Positions 1 through 12,668 of a stretch of DNA of 64,000 nt are shown piece by piece. Position 1 is the stretch's first letter, and each line of letters opens with the position of its first letter. Source of the DNA: Hirundichthys speculiger (taxonomy: Eukaryota > Chordata > Actinopteri > Beloniformes > Exocoetidae). Made by a program: the position numbers and the translations under genes. The notes below the pieces were generated by a model. That model worked only from the letters and a program-made list of their open reading frames with translations. It was not told where the DNA came from and searched no databases. The DNA lies in the NCBI GenBank assembly GCA_018398805.1, contig JAGFBZ010000289.1, positions 3,737,001 through 3,801,000 of the forward strand. The letters run 5' to 3'.

Positions 1-270
1 TTTAAACTTAATGCAGCAGATTTAAACATTATGTAGGTCTGACTGTCCCATTATGAATGATAAATAAAAATCACTTTAGTTTTTTGCTAAATCTATGTGA
101 AATTAATTTAAGATTTAATATTATCTGTGATACCAATATACACTCACCGGCCACTTTAATAGGTACCTTATCACCCTGGGGAATCTTATGAATGAATTAT
201 ATTAAAACATTTCACATGAAATTCCACGTCACACTGATTATCAATATAATGGACTATTAATTTATGTTAC
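1..270. other. Non-coding flank or intron of Harbinger relic
   Basis: AT-rich sequence with no open frame worth reporting. It lies downstream, in the minus-strand sense, of the splice-donor-like end of the Harbinger exon, so it may be remnant intron. A motif CACTCACCGGCCACTTTAAT at 141-160 resembles a terminal motif I remember as recurrent in teleost DNA transposons. I cannot assign its family from sequence alone. Confidence 0.3.
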
Positions 271-634
271 CTGCGATTTTGTAAAACGCTTCTTTTATTT
301 GAAGCGTAGGCAGATGGCCAGGGAATACTACAAACATATTCAGCAGTTCAGTAAGAACAAGTACAACCTTTATTCCAGTATTCTGGCTCAGATTTTCTGC
401 ATCACCAACTGAATGCATGTAGGTTCCCATGGCAAAGAAACGCAAAGAAACGTGCACCGTTTGCGCTACTGTGAGCGCACGGCTGCGTTTGGTGGCGCTG
501 CCAATATATGGCTCTAGCAGATTACAAATGTAACATATTCCCTCAGCTGGAAATCTATAGCGTTCATAGAGAATATGGTCATGGGAAGCCAGCGGATCAG
601 TCCGGTCTCTGAATACTCTCCCTCCATTGCACAA
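271..634 (-). pseudogene. PIF/Harbinger (HARBI1-like) transposase, N-terminal exon fragment
   Basis: About 120 residues resemble the N-terminal half of Harbinger/HARBI1 nucleases, the DDE-type nuclease of PIF/Harbinger transposons that works with a Myb-like partner. Recognisable pieces, in order, are RVFRDRTDPL, a YERYRFP block, KRSRALTVAQTV, LRFFAMGTYMHSVGD and IKEAFYKIAG. The family normally continues after the IAG position with the first catalytic Asp (a GCIDGTH-type motif), and that part is absent. The frame instead meets a splice-donor-like CAG/GTAACA with GT at 269-270 on the minus strand, so an intron may begin there. None of the catalytic DDE region is present in the window, so this is a fragment. 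The upstream start is uncertain because no clear initiator methionine is visible. Family assignment rests on remembered motif order and is fairly secure. Confidence 0.7.
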
Positions 635-879
635 TCCTGACGCTCAGGTCAACGGGATTGGGTGAAAGTGAAAGGGTGGCGCTTTTTATAGCTGGTTTGA
701 GCCTAAACTCTGCACATAACCTGCTCCGGACCAGGTTAAGCTTGCAGAGTAAATTACCATGGTGATCTAGCCAGGTTAAAAGAGAGCCACCTTCGTGGTA
801 CCGGAAATCCTGGCTTTAGACTCAACATACCTCGCTAACCCTCTAATCTCGCTTCGTAGTACACCCCTCTGGTCTCCTC
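635..879 (-). mobile_element. Probable non-coding 5' part of the Harbinger relic
   Basis: This sequence lies directly upstream of the Harbinger exon on the minus strand. It is GC-richer than its surroundings and has a CCGGACCAGGTTA-type core near 735-750 plus AGGTTAAAAGAGAGCCACC near 773. From memory this matches the 5' regions of teleost Harbinger elements. No terminal inverted repeat or 3-bp target duplication could be located, so the boundary is inferred. Confidence 0.4.
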
Positions 880-1140
880 ATTTCCTGGACATTTGCTGAC
901 AGTTAAGAGGGGATGATACACCATGGCAAACCTGTTCCAACTTTTTTGAGGTGTGTTGCTGCCATCAAAGTCAAAATGAGCTAATGTTTTCCATGAAATG
1001 GTCAAATGTCTCAGTTTCACCATGCTCTTTACATTCCAGTAGGAATAAATTATATGTTTTCACAACTGAAAATAATTGCATTCTGTTTTTATTTACATTT
1101 TACAAAGTGTCACCAACTTTTTTTGGAATTGTGGTTATAA
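880..1140 (+). mobile_element. Tc1-like transposon, terminal fragment
   Basis: Contains the block GTGTTGCTGCCATCAAAGTC, then a CATTCTGTTTTTATTTACATTTTAC run, ending near CCAACTTTTTTTGGAATTGTGG at 1110-1135. The same order and wording recur at 29200-29290 in this orientation, and at 22328-22530 and 26523-26700 in the opposite orientation. All belong to one Tc1-like family with long terminal inverted repeats. Only one end is present here. (Motifs longer than 20 bases are described by position: 1075-1105 and 1110-1135.). Confidence 0.6.
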
Positions 1141-1553
1141 AATCCACAGGGTTTACCAAGAATAACGATACCTTTTAATATATAAGTACAGTATATATTA
1201 AACATACTTTTAATAATAAAGCCCAGAGTACTACAGTGGAAAATGTATTCACTTATATTGACATTGTCAGAGTCAGGAGGTATTGGTAGTGATGGGTGGG
1301 ATTGTTGTGGGAAAAGGACAGAATGCAATTTCTTAAAAGCTCACAGACCCAAATTAACACAAACATCAACTTGTCTTAGTAGATACACTTGTCAGTCAAT
1401 TAAAACCCACAAACTCATGAAAAGATAAAGTCGGCTAGATTATGAAGTATAATGAAAGCACAAGCAATGAAATCCAGCAGAATGTGTGAAAGAAAAGTAA
1501 AGTATAATACTGCAGAAAGCCATCATGATGGAGGATAAAACATTCAAACTTAC
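1141..1553. other. Unannotated AT-rich spacer
   Basis: No coding, RNA or repeat signal recognised. Confidence 0.3.
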
Positions 1554-1697
1554 CAATTCCAGAAGAAATCCGTCCTCCTTTCCCTGGTTGATGCAGACAT
1601 ATCTATTACTGTGCCATACAGTCTCACTTTTCTCTTCAACTACTTTGTTAAAACTCTTCAGAGAAACAGGTTTGCCAGTCTTTCTTGTCTGCATGTG
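1554..1697 (-). CDS. Possible orphan exon, unrecognised protein
   Basis: A 144-bp minus-strand segment (48 codons, phase 0 at both ends) ends in GAATTG followed by a consensus donor GTAAGT at 1548-1553. It begins after CTGCACAG, which gives an AG acceptor but with a weak pyrimidine tract. The translation is polar and protein-like, with SLKSFNKVVEEKSETVW and CINQGKEDGFLLEL. I do not recognise it. No partner exon is certain, although other coding-like fragments follow on the same strand at higher coordinates. It could be a host exon, a transposon exon or a chance open frame with a good donor. Confidence 0.25.
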
Positions 1698-1903
1698 CTG
1701 TGCAGGTTTGTTTTCCTTTGTTTTAAACAAGAGGATGACCTTTCAGCTATGACACTTATTACAAGGAAAGTGGTGGGAGTTTGACCATTTTCACCCAGTT
1801 AGTCATTTGGGAATCTTCCAGTCTTTGAAATCAGAAAATGGTGCTGGACTGAACAAACAGAAAGATAAAGTTGTTGTATCACCAAATCTCTCTGCCATCT
1901 AAC

Positions 1904-3060
1904 TTAAGATTGTATGGAGGTCAGTTGATTAACTAAACTCTGAGTTGCCATTCCCTTCCTCCTCTGCAAAACATGTAAAACCACCCCCCTGCTAGTCTGG
2001 TTGTAGCTGTAGGCCCCATGCCTAACTGTTCTTACAGTCATTATTTCCAGGAATTCAGCATTACAGTGCAGAGCTTTACTTGCTCCCATAATTGCATTAA
2101 GATTAAGCTTTACCTCAAATCAAGGTTCATAGCCTTAAGAATTTGAAATAGAATCCCTGTGTTGTTACAACAACAACGACATAAAACCCCCACAGACTTT
2201 AAGTCATGTAGCTTCTGCTTGAGTGCCATGCTCTGGGCAGTGGCACTGTTATCCATGGCTAGGTCTGTCATGATCCAATCAAACATCATTATCAGTATTG
2301 TCCTACCCTCATGCACTTCTTGCACCGCTCTGCTTTTAAACTGCCAGTCTTTGTCAGAGCCTCAGAGCCCTTGTGCTAAACCAACCTCAATGAGTTAAGC
2401 TGTCCATTTAACCGATCAGAAAGAAAAAAAGTGAAGGGTCTGGGATGTCTTTGGCTTCTTTATTCTGAAGCTGATGGGCTGCTCCCGTCACCTGTCTCTT
2501 CATTCCAAATTCTAAAATCTGAACTGTTCATAGAGCTACATGACTGTGAGCAGTTTCGATCAGGGGCTGGTTTGCAAGTCCTGATTGATATGGAACTCTT
2601 CATATCAAAAATGCCTCCGTCCAGCTTTTTTAGCCACTGCTATCCTGCCCATGCATCCATAGACTGTGAATAAGTGGTGAAACCACTGGTATGAGACATG
2701 CACTGTGGGAGTAGTGCATGTGCAGGTGAGTCCCACAGGAGAACTTCCTGATGGCCTGATGGCATCTCTCACCCGCTTTATTAATCATTTGAGATTTGCT
2801 TCTGTTGATGCCTCCACAGAGCATTTCAACAATTTTATGCAGATGACTGCATCAGCTTCTTTAATCTGTAGAGAAACCTCTTCGTCTGCATAAGCAGCTA
2901 GCAGCTACATAATTTTGTTGTCATTCCAGTTTCCTTTAATCTCTTTCCAAATTTGCTGCGTTCCTCGATGAGGGCTTTGATGAATTGTGGTAGTTATTTG
3001 TGTGTGATGCATCGCACAGCGACTTTTATCATCCAAGTTACCACCGTGGTGGTCTTAACA
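1904..3060 (-). pseudogene. Coding-like, degenerate minus-strand block, unrecognised
   Basis: Several short open stretches on the minus strand read like a decayed protein, interrupted by stops and frame changes. Examples are EGRTILIMMFDWIMTDLAMD and ALKQKLHDLKSVG around 2110-2330, and a stretch around 2760-2900 with KLLKCSVEASTEA-type sequence. Their order and shared strand suggest one degraded coding unit, possibly a transposon ORF or retrocopy. No domain could be named, and chance cannot be excluded. Confidence 0.2.
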
Positions 3061-4412
3061 TGCTTAATGCCCAGCTGTGATTCAAAATGTTTAAAAGGAT
3101 TAGAGTTAATCATATTAGGTGGACTAACGGGTTGGAAGCAGTACCCAAGTGAACTGGAGACATTCTAACAGACAGCTTTAGTGTTAAACGAGTGGGTTCT
3201 GCCCTCTGCCTGATAGTGATATATATAAGAAAGCTCTTTTTGCCTTAGAAGGACATTGAACCATGACTGAGGTTTGCAAAACAGCATCTAAGCAAACCAC
3301 GAGACTTCTGGAGCCTGTGGAAAGAGGAGACCAAAGCAGAGTTGTTTGGCCTTTATACTCATTTTCCTTTCACCACAAATAGGACTATTCTGACATTTTT
3401 TCAAATTCCACAATTTAATGAGGGCCCAGTTGTGGGCCCCCCTCTCCCTGGGCCCGGGACAGCAGACCCGTTTGTCCCCCCCTATCGACGGGCCTGGGTT
3501 TGACCATAAACTCATCTGTATACCAAAATATTCTCGATGCAAATGTGAGGCCATCTGTCCAGAAGCTGTAGCTTGGTTGGAACTGGGATTAATGATCCCA
3601 AGAAAACCAACAAATGTGCATCAGCATTACTGAAATATAAAATAATCTAGGTTTTGGAGTGGCCTGGTCAATGTTCAACATTCAGCCCAGTTTGAATGTG
3701 GTGGGACCATAAGAGACCATATGTTTTTTTTTCTGTGCACAAGCAAAAACTTAAAGAACTAAAGCAATGTTCTAAAGACTAATGGGCTCAAAATTCTCCA
3801 CAACAATGTGAGAGGCATAGATACAATTTTTTGCACAGGTGTCATGAGTGACTATTGCATTCATAAATGGAAAATTGGGTATAGCTGCAGTTCATAGTAG
3901 TAAATCAAGCAAGTAAAGTAACAGGTTACTTACACCACTTGATAGTCAGTGGTTATTCATATAAATTTAAACATATATTAACATTAGCCTGTGGTGTTCT
4001 TCAGTAGTGCTGCTCAGCACATTTTTGTCTTAATGTAGTAACAATTACAAAGTAAATGAGAAAATGCATTTTTTTTAGATATTACAGTTTAGTAATGTTT
4101 CACAACTGGTGTACTTGTGGTGTTTTTCTTATTCTTTTTCTTTGAATTTCCATCCCTGTCTACACCTACTCAATCAATAGACATCATTATGAATGAGTTC
4201 ACATCAACTTCAAGGCAAAAGCAAACATCCACAGTGTACAAATCAAGAATTATAGTTTGAGTTCTCTCTCTCGCTCTATTTCTATCTTTTTGGATTGTTA
4301 TCCTGTACATAAATGTGCCTGGATGAGTGCAATGGAATGCTGAAAACTAAACATTTCCAGCTGTATGAGACACATTTTTCACCACAATCTTTAGATCTTC
4401 TGTTCCAGGGTC
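3061..4412. other. Spacer with one GC-rich transposon-like end
   Basis: Mostly anonymous AT-rich sequence. At 3421-3496 lies an isolated GC-rich patch rich in GGGCCC (ends ATCGACGGGCCTG). From memory it resembles one end of a teleost hAT-type non-autonomous element. The opposite end and a target duplication were not found. Nothing else recognised. Confidence 0.3.
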
Positions 4413-4441
4413 AAATAAATAAATAAATAAATAAATAAATA
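4413..4441 (+). repeat. (AAAT)n microsatellite
   Basis: About seven perfect AAAT units. Confidence 0.95.
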
Positions 4442-7400
4442 TTTATACAAATTCCCAAATGATAGCCTAAAAGGTGCACACCAGAATGTGTGACAAAAAG
4501 CTACAGTATGGATTTAGATGTCACACCACAGTTGGCCACGACAGCGCATGGCTTAGCCCTGCTAAGTGTAATATGGAACAAGAGAGGTGAGATAAAGGGG
4601 CTAAGGAAAATCTCTATCTGGAGCTTAAGCCTTAGAAAGTGATGTCCTTATACATATTTGTGTGTCCCACACATTCTGACCGAGCCTGATACCAGGAAAG
4701 CAGCTTACAGCTATTGTTGTGCTCTCAGCTGTTAAAGGTTGTATGAAAGCCCAGCACAAGTAAGGCAGGGATGATGTCACACCACTCATCCTGTTCTGCT
4801 GAGTAAACCTTGCCTGCATGAAGGGATTTAATGCTGATATTTAAAAAAAAAACAGCAGGGTTTCAGAATACATGTCTCAATAATCATTTCTAGCGCCAAA
4901 GCAATTGTTTAACAAGGCTCCTCTTCTTACTGCAGAAAGTTTTAACTTTTGAAGAAGCTTTTATTAGGCACAGGTGACTGTTAGGGACTTTCCCACTGCA
5001 AACAAGTTTATATCAATTTAATCTGTCTGGTGTATGCAGATATACGTTTGAGCTCCAAATGAATGTAATTCATTAAAGGTAGGGTAAGAGACTGTACACA
5101 GCTCCTAATTCAGAACACATTTTGGGATGCTGGTGTACTCTGACTGCCACTCCATATATGATTTTGTCTTTTAACCAGAAACATGTTTCCTTTTCTTTAC
5201 TTTTATATCTCTCTTCAGATATTCTTCCCTCAAGGCAAAAACACGTGGGGGGCCCCATTTGCCACACTATTTATATCCTAGATGGGCCCCACCTACAAAT
5301 GTTGGCGATACTGTTTGGAAATGGTTTCATCTGACATCAAAATCTAGATGTAGTAGTGAGGCATGTCATTATGGCCCGTATATGTGTCTAAAGCAGTATA
5401 GACATGGATTTTGCATGAAATATACAGTATAACTGTCTTTGCATGCTCTCGTGGATCAAATAAAATGAAGTGGAGGGCCACATTTGGCCCATGGGTCTTG
5501 AGTTTACTATGTGCATAGTAGACAAATTACATGCATGTTTTACACCATATTTGGTGCAGGATTTATCTCAGGCATATACTAATAGCGCTACATGTTTACA
5601 TTTATAGATAAATAGGGCCAGAGGTCAAGAAGCCTGCAAGAGGATTCCTTTGAGAATTCCAAGCGTTCTTTCATATTCCTTTATAGATGCATATTTGAAC
5701 TTGTTGCTGAGAACGCCTGTGGTTCTGGCATGCAACAACACGCAATCACTGCTGTAAAAAGCAATTTTTCTAATTAAAATGGATAATAATAACAATAAAG
5801 AATAATTAAAAAGGAACAGTAGTTCATTTAAGGGGTCATCTTCACAGTTACTTTTTGTTTTTTAACATGCTGTAGTCTTATCTCAGTTACGCCATTTTAT
5901 CCTGTCAATCAGCGGTGCACGCAGCTTGTAGGATCCATACTGTGGTGTTTTAACAGAGGGGTGTGCTTGTGTCCTCTCCATAATATTGAAATTAGTTTTA
6001 TCCAAAAAAAAAATTATAATATTCACAAACAACTCAGGGTGGGAAGTTTTTGAGATTATTAACATTTCTCACTTAACATGTAGGATACAGTGGATCTCAA
6101 ATATAGCTCTCTTTAATCTTTTGCTTTTGAAGGTACAGTTCACGTGAATTCCACTTGCATTTCTCTTTCATGTTTTTTTTTTTGTGAGGTTCTAAAGATT
6201 ATCTTTTATCTTTACTGAGTCAACATTTGACACTTTTGATTTTAGTCGGAGGCGGGTCGACACATTCCAGCGCAGTCAAACAAATCTGACTGAATGGGAT
6301 TAAAAGCTCACGTACTAGATCAAAATGACTGAACTGGCCACTGCCTTAACATAAATATTTTTCTTTCCTTTTTTCTTTCACTTTCATGGTCATAGCTTAC
6401 ACAGATGAGGGATGGTAGAATCATATGCCTCTGAGGCCACTTCTGAAGATAAGATATGAAAGTGTTTATTATGAGAATTAAAAATGTTTGTTATTTATCA
6501 TTTCAGAAACAGATGAGCCAAGATTTAATGCCAAATGACAATGTTTATGTCTTCCTTTTAGGCAAGTGGGCTTTCTTATTCTGTCACAGTTAGTAAGCTG
6601 CATCATTTATTAGATCACAGACTTCCTCATTTTGAACTGAGCAGTCAGGATTTATCGATTTTAATGTCAGTAAAAAAAAAACATGCATCTTTTGTTTTTT
6701 TTTTTCCCAATACAATTCCAATACAGTTTATGACATCAACACACACAGAACTTCATGGCTAAACACCAGCCCCGGCGCCTCCTCTCTTAGACCATTTAGA
6801 GGCCTGATCACTTGATTTACAGTTGAACTGAAATTGAAATAAACATTAAAAACCTGACATTTGATATGATATAATATATTAGTAGTCCCCCTATTCCAGA
6901 CTTGCTCTCCAAATCTCATTCCAGCATGTGGAGGGAAGCTGGCAAACAAGCAATATCTATATTTGCCGTCATGTCTCACCAAGAATAGTTATAGAAATGG
7001 CTTGGTCTGGGGTACATTTTCAGCAACACAGAATGAATGAACTTATAAATATTAAAAGGGATAAAATATATGGGATGCTATTTTCAGTATATGTGCCTTG
7101 ATGATTCTTTTCTGCACATTGGTACTTTGTCTCTGTGATCATAAAGGTGATAATATTCTATTGAGTGGATAATCTGCTACTGTAGCCTGTAGTCTATTTA
7201 GTTCCCACATAATGTAATTTAGAAAATACACAAAGAAACCAACCAAAATATGCAGACACAGAAAAAAAAAATAATTTTTTTTTTTTACACATAGAAATAT
7301 CTATACATTAGCGATATATTGCAGGAACTGCCTTCTATATTCATTGGGCTCACAGCGATTTCAGAGTCCCATTTTTTATGGGGCGCAAACTCTGAAGTGT

Positions 7401-10400
7401 ATTGTACGGCAATTTTTCTATGGTCTGATGGATTCCATGGCTCTGGGCGCCATTCCTGGGAGACCACGCTATTTGAGGAAAACTCATCCTTGTCATCATC
7501 CTCTAGATTGTTTGCACAGTGTATTTTTGAACCGTTTTTCATGTGATGCGTGTGCTAGGAATAGGAACATGAATAAATTATTGCATCCACTCCGTTTTGT
7601 ATTTAGCCATCAGGCTAACTCAAAAGTGCTGCTTGCCGTTCTGGTTTACCACAGGCAACAAGAAGACTATATATACTTTTCTGTGGTAGAGGTCATTTCA
7701 TACAAACATGGTGATCTTCGATGAAATATCAGAGGTCACAGAAACTAAAGGCTGAAACTTGAGGTGGCAGAGTCAAATGTAGAAAATGTTACTGTGTGTT
7801 TCTACTGAGCCAGGGGTCGACTCAAATCAAGTGCTTTTGGGAGCTCTCAAATATTACCAACAATTTGCATATTTATATTGCTTGTTATGAGGACAGAAAA
7901 AATGAGACCCACTCTTACAGATGGGTCCTTTCTGTTGCAGGAACTCGAAATTGTTATGCAGCAAGCAGAGTGAAGTGAATTACTCCAACTTGGATGAATG
8001 AGCCTAGAAAATCAACTCCCTCACTCAAAGCTCTTCCACACGAATACACATATGTCCTTCTGTAACATCATGTGAAAAGTGTTGTTGTGTTTTTGATACT
8101 TACTGATGGTTATGAGGGAGGTTACTGTATCTTATGACATGATTAAAAGCACCAGGATGATTGGAATAAGAAGTACAGCGGTCATTTCCGATCATTTTTT
8201 TATAAGCTGTTGAATAATTCAGCAAAATCCCTAGTTTTCTTAATTTAAATTGACCCATAAGAATAAAAAAACACTTTAACAATAACAGGCAGAATGGAAG
8301 CCTCTCGTGATGCTGAGGAGTTCTCCGGCTTGAAATGCTGCTGCACTCACTTTGTGCTCGGCTACTTTGTATTCAAGGCTTGATTATCTGCCAAAAAACT
8401 AGACTTGTTCCCCATGCATTTTAAACATGAACTTATCCTACTACTATTAACACAGCAGTGCAGAGTTAGAACCACATCTCAGAGGTTAACAACAATCAAA
8501 TGTGTCTCGGTGGCTACGAAGTCTTTTGGACACAAAAAAGGCATTTATTTATATGTTTTCCCTTTTTTTGTTTGTTTTTTGATAAAATAATTTAGAGTCT
8601 GTAATGTTCCAAAAATTACTGCATTACTGTTATTGAAATGTCTTTTTAAAATATTTTTTTCAATTAAGTGGACGCTAAAGTTTTGAGTTGAGGTTCACTA
8701 TAAGATCTTTCAACGTCAAGCTTTTGGCATCTATGTACCGTATATCTGAGAGAAGCTCGTCGTCATAAAGCATTCGTGCGCTTGTCAAAGTAGAAAAAGT
8801 GCAAGAAGTTTCATAGAAGTAAACTATTCAAATGGAAAACCAAAGCAAGATCTGGGCAGATTATAGAGATGCCGTAATACGGACTCTTTAAAGAAACAAC
8901 CACATAATCAAATGTGGAAAAAAAATTAAAAAGTCACAAAATTTCACAGAATACATACAATAAACAATAATGTTTGAGGTAGGATTTTGTTAATTCAAAT
9001 CTGAAGCCCAGTTTTCTTTGAACTCAAATTCTCCATCCATACAAACATATAGCAGTGTTTCATAAGACATTTATTAATCCTCCCAATTTTTCAGGTGAAA
9101 AGGGTATCGAATGGAGGTGAACGTGCATACAAATTCAAATCATCCACCTGCTGAACTTTCTTTGTTCTTTCCTTGTCCTTCACGGCAGGCCAGATAATGA
9201 AACTCCTGAATAAAACATTGATAAACACGCTAAAATCAACATTGATTTTTCCGGGCATCATTGGCCTATTCCATAAGAAACTGAGGTAATCTCAGAAAGG
9301 TGGTCGGTCCATTTCAGGGTGAACACAGAAACTGACTTAAAGCCAGTTTAGAAACTCAGATGATGCAAATCTTTAAAACTGTGGGAGGAAAATGAAGCTC
9401 CAGGAGAAAACCCACCCAGGCAAAAGGAAAGCATGCAAACTTTACTGCTTTTTAATGCTGAGACTATAGTGATAACCTCATTGGACCTCTGCGAAAAGGG
9501 AAAAAAAGGATTTCTTTTTTTTTTTTACACAAATTAAATTTATAGAGAGTTACCACAAGCAACCACTTTGTAAAATTATGATGGATTAGCATTTTGGGCT
9601 GAATAACAAATAGAATAGCACTCTCTCTGGGTCATTAAATTCAAAGCATAATGACTGCACAAACATTTTGGTGAAAATAATTTTTCCTCGCTGCTGTCCC
9701 TCCTTCACATGTCCAGCACATAGGAAGCTATAAGACGGCTTTTGACTGACTGCAATAATCTTAACATCACAGGGAATTTCAGATTCTATCAAGAACACAC
9801 ATGAATACTATCTAGTTTGTTGGAATCAAACAAAGAACAAAAAGAAAAAAGTAACAAATATATTTTTTTCACCTGCCATCTTTTATTTTGCCTCATGGGT
9901 TTTGGGCTTTAGTAAAACATTTGCTGGAGTTGTGGTCCAGCACCCTAAAGTCACATAAAACTGAAGACAAAAAAAAAAACAAAAAAAAAAAAAAACAGGA
10001 AAGAGGCAGATCATTGTTTAAATAATTTCTATGCTGTTAATATTTGTATTTCCTTCTTTATTTCTGAATGTAACTGTGCTACATACTTACGAGAAGTTAG
10101 TGTCTGTGAACAGCAGTCTCAGGCTGGAGAATCAGGGAAAAATTCTGACAAAGAGCCGGGCTGGCAGCTAATCAGAATGAGGGCTGTAACAGAGCAATTT
10201 CTTTCTTTTTTTTTTTTTTTTACCATCCAACTCAGACTCTGAGTCCTGAATTCCAGATCAGCTCAGTTAAACACGGTATTAAATATATCTACAATGTGTT
10301 ACTTTTGCCCTAGATAAAAATGTACTTAATTTTTTTTCCTTACATTCATGGTCAGTGCCATCATCTGGCATAACCAACGAATGTATCTATGCAATTCAAT

Positions 10401-12668
10401 CTTGTAGCATTTTTTTTTTTTTGTGTGTGTGTGTGCTAATGTGAAAAGTGGACATGCCCTTCACCAGTCCTCTCTGGCAGTATTTTTTTTTTTTTTTTTT
10501 ACTAAATGCACAAGTGTGAGTGATAGTGAGTTAGTGCTTTACTCACTCCTAAAAACTTGGTTCTGTAAGGGAGGACTTAAAACACAGACAGTGGAGTACA
10601 AAAGAACAGATGAAGACACTAAAGAAGAAGACATAAAAAAGTAATTTATAAAATACACTTTCTTTACCACAAAATGTCCATTTTGCAACCCTCTGCTATA
10701 AAAAAAGGACTCTACTATGTGGACCCAAGTGTCTGATAAGTTGCAAAAGATAAGATGCAAAAGTAACACAGTGTTAAAATCCACAATAAAGCACTCCCTC
10801 CAACCACAATGCAGTCTGAGATTTGAGTTGCTTTAGATGGTCCTTATTCTGAGCAGCTGTTAGCTTAGCTCCCCATCAGAAGTCGCGCCTTCTTGATTCT
10901 CCAGACACACAGCGCTGTGACTGCTGTGTACTATAGATAAGGCAGGCTTATAACTAACTTTCACACAACTTCACTTCAAAAAACTGAAATATTCCTCTAT
11001 TGGCCAAATTAGCGCATAACATTTGCAGTAACAGAAACTGGGGGTGGTAGCTCACTGACTGTGAGACTGTGACTGCGCTGAATGAGTGGAACCTCAAATG
11101 TCAGTGGGAGCAGCTACCACAAGGAGATGCTACTGTATATGAGGTCTTGGTGCAGAGGAAGTCAGACCCACTGTTTACTAAGCTGTTAGATGAAGTGATG
11201 CTTGCTCATCTCCTGTGGAACTATGTGAAAAGTCTTAGAACAATTGAGTTTTTCCACAATGCATGTGTTAACTGTATGCTCATTTTAGCAGTTTGTCAGT
11301 TCGAAACAAGATGCCTTTTATACTGCAATGATTTAATAATATGAGCCTTGAAAACCAGTGGAAATAAGTATGTGCATGCCTTGTTAACTTTAATGTATGC
11401 ATGCTGACACCAGATATTTATCTTTCCTACACTATGACAGCACCTTTCATAATGCATCACTGATAGTTTGGGATGTGAATTAGAATTTTTTTCTATCTAG
11501 TATGTCAGAACCCTTTTTATTTTTAAATAAATATCGCACCATGAATATTTCATAAAATTTCTCATTCTTTTTGAAAATATGCACTTTTATTGGGTCTTGG
11601 AAATCTTAATTTAGACTCAAGAACATCTTTCTGTGACAGCCTATTCTTTTACAGCTGAACTTTGAGAGCCTTTGTAAGGACCAATGCAAACACTACAATA
11701 TTGTTAGGCAGTTTTTAGATTATCCACTTGGAAGATTTCAAAGAGATATGTTGACTTTATTTTGATTCTGTACTCTTTTTCTCTGCAAAAACTCCAATTT
11801 GTGAAACATTTAAAGGTTAAGACAGATTTAAGCATTACATGTGAAAGCTATGATTTATATTTGTGTAATTTGTTACTGAATTAACATCTTACCTGACAAT
11901 AAACTATGACAGGTTTATGCTGTTTTCATTTTTTCTAAAACACAGCCCAGCAAGACATCCCAATATCTTGGATGACTGGGAGACTGTAGATGGACAGCTT
12001 TTGGCAGTGGAAGATTCTGAAGCACTATGTACTGCAAGTAAATTAAATTAATGAGCCCCTCTTCTTTCTGCTGCTGGCCAGTATTTATTAGTCTAATCTA
12101 AAGTCTTATCCTGTGTCACAAGTCCATCTTTTATGCTGCCAACAGAGTGAAAAATGCTGATACTTTACAATAACAACTAGCTTCTTGTCTGATGAACAGA
12201 AATGTGAGTGTATTATTTTCAAGTGTATTGGCAGGTGCTGTGGATATAAAATATAATGTACGCCTTGACCTTGATTCAAGCATGTCTTGACCTTGGTTCA
12301 GTCGAGCAGAGGCTCCATTCAGGACAGTATCTGTTAAGAATGGCAGTGCTTATAACCGACATTGGCAGCTTGTTTAACGAAACAGCTTGGCAACACATAA
12401 CACCTGACAACATGGCTAAAGGCATTTTCAAATCTCAGGAACTTTTACTTCCCTTTTCACTACTGGAGAATGTTCAGCTGTTTTATTTTTTTAGGGGAAA
12501 GTCAATCAACAACATCAGTTTTAAGGCAATTAAATAGAATCACCTTTAGTCTGTATTTCTTGAATAAATATGTGTACAATAGTGTTTGCAGACCTTAGAA
12601 AGCCTTCATACTTGGCTGATTGTCAAGAAACATAATCAACACAGCTGTCAGTTGAAGGAATGAAGAAT
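4442..12668. other. Long stretch with no supported gene
   Basis: AT-rich sequence with homopolymer runs. It includes poly-A near 9968-9995, and a T-run passing into (GT)n at 10410-10435. Open frames up to 126 codons (7344-7724) have no recognisable domain, no splice context and unbiased composition, so they are not called. A patch near 5472-5510 (GGGCCACATTTGGCCCATGG) resembles hAT-type MITE sequence but has no paired end. Nothing else identified. Confidence 0.4.

Noticed and set aside
7344..7724. 126-codon open frame on the plus strand
   Set aside because: No recognisable domain. The overlapping frames in both strands are equally open, which is expected by chance in this composition.
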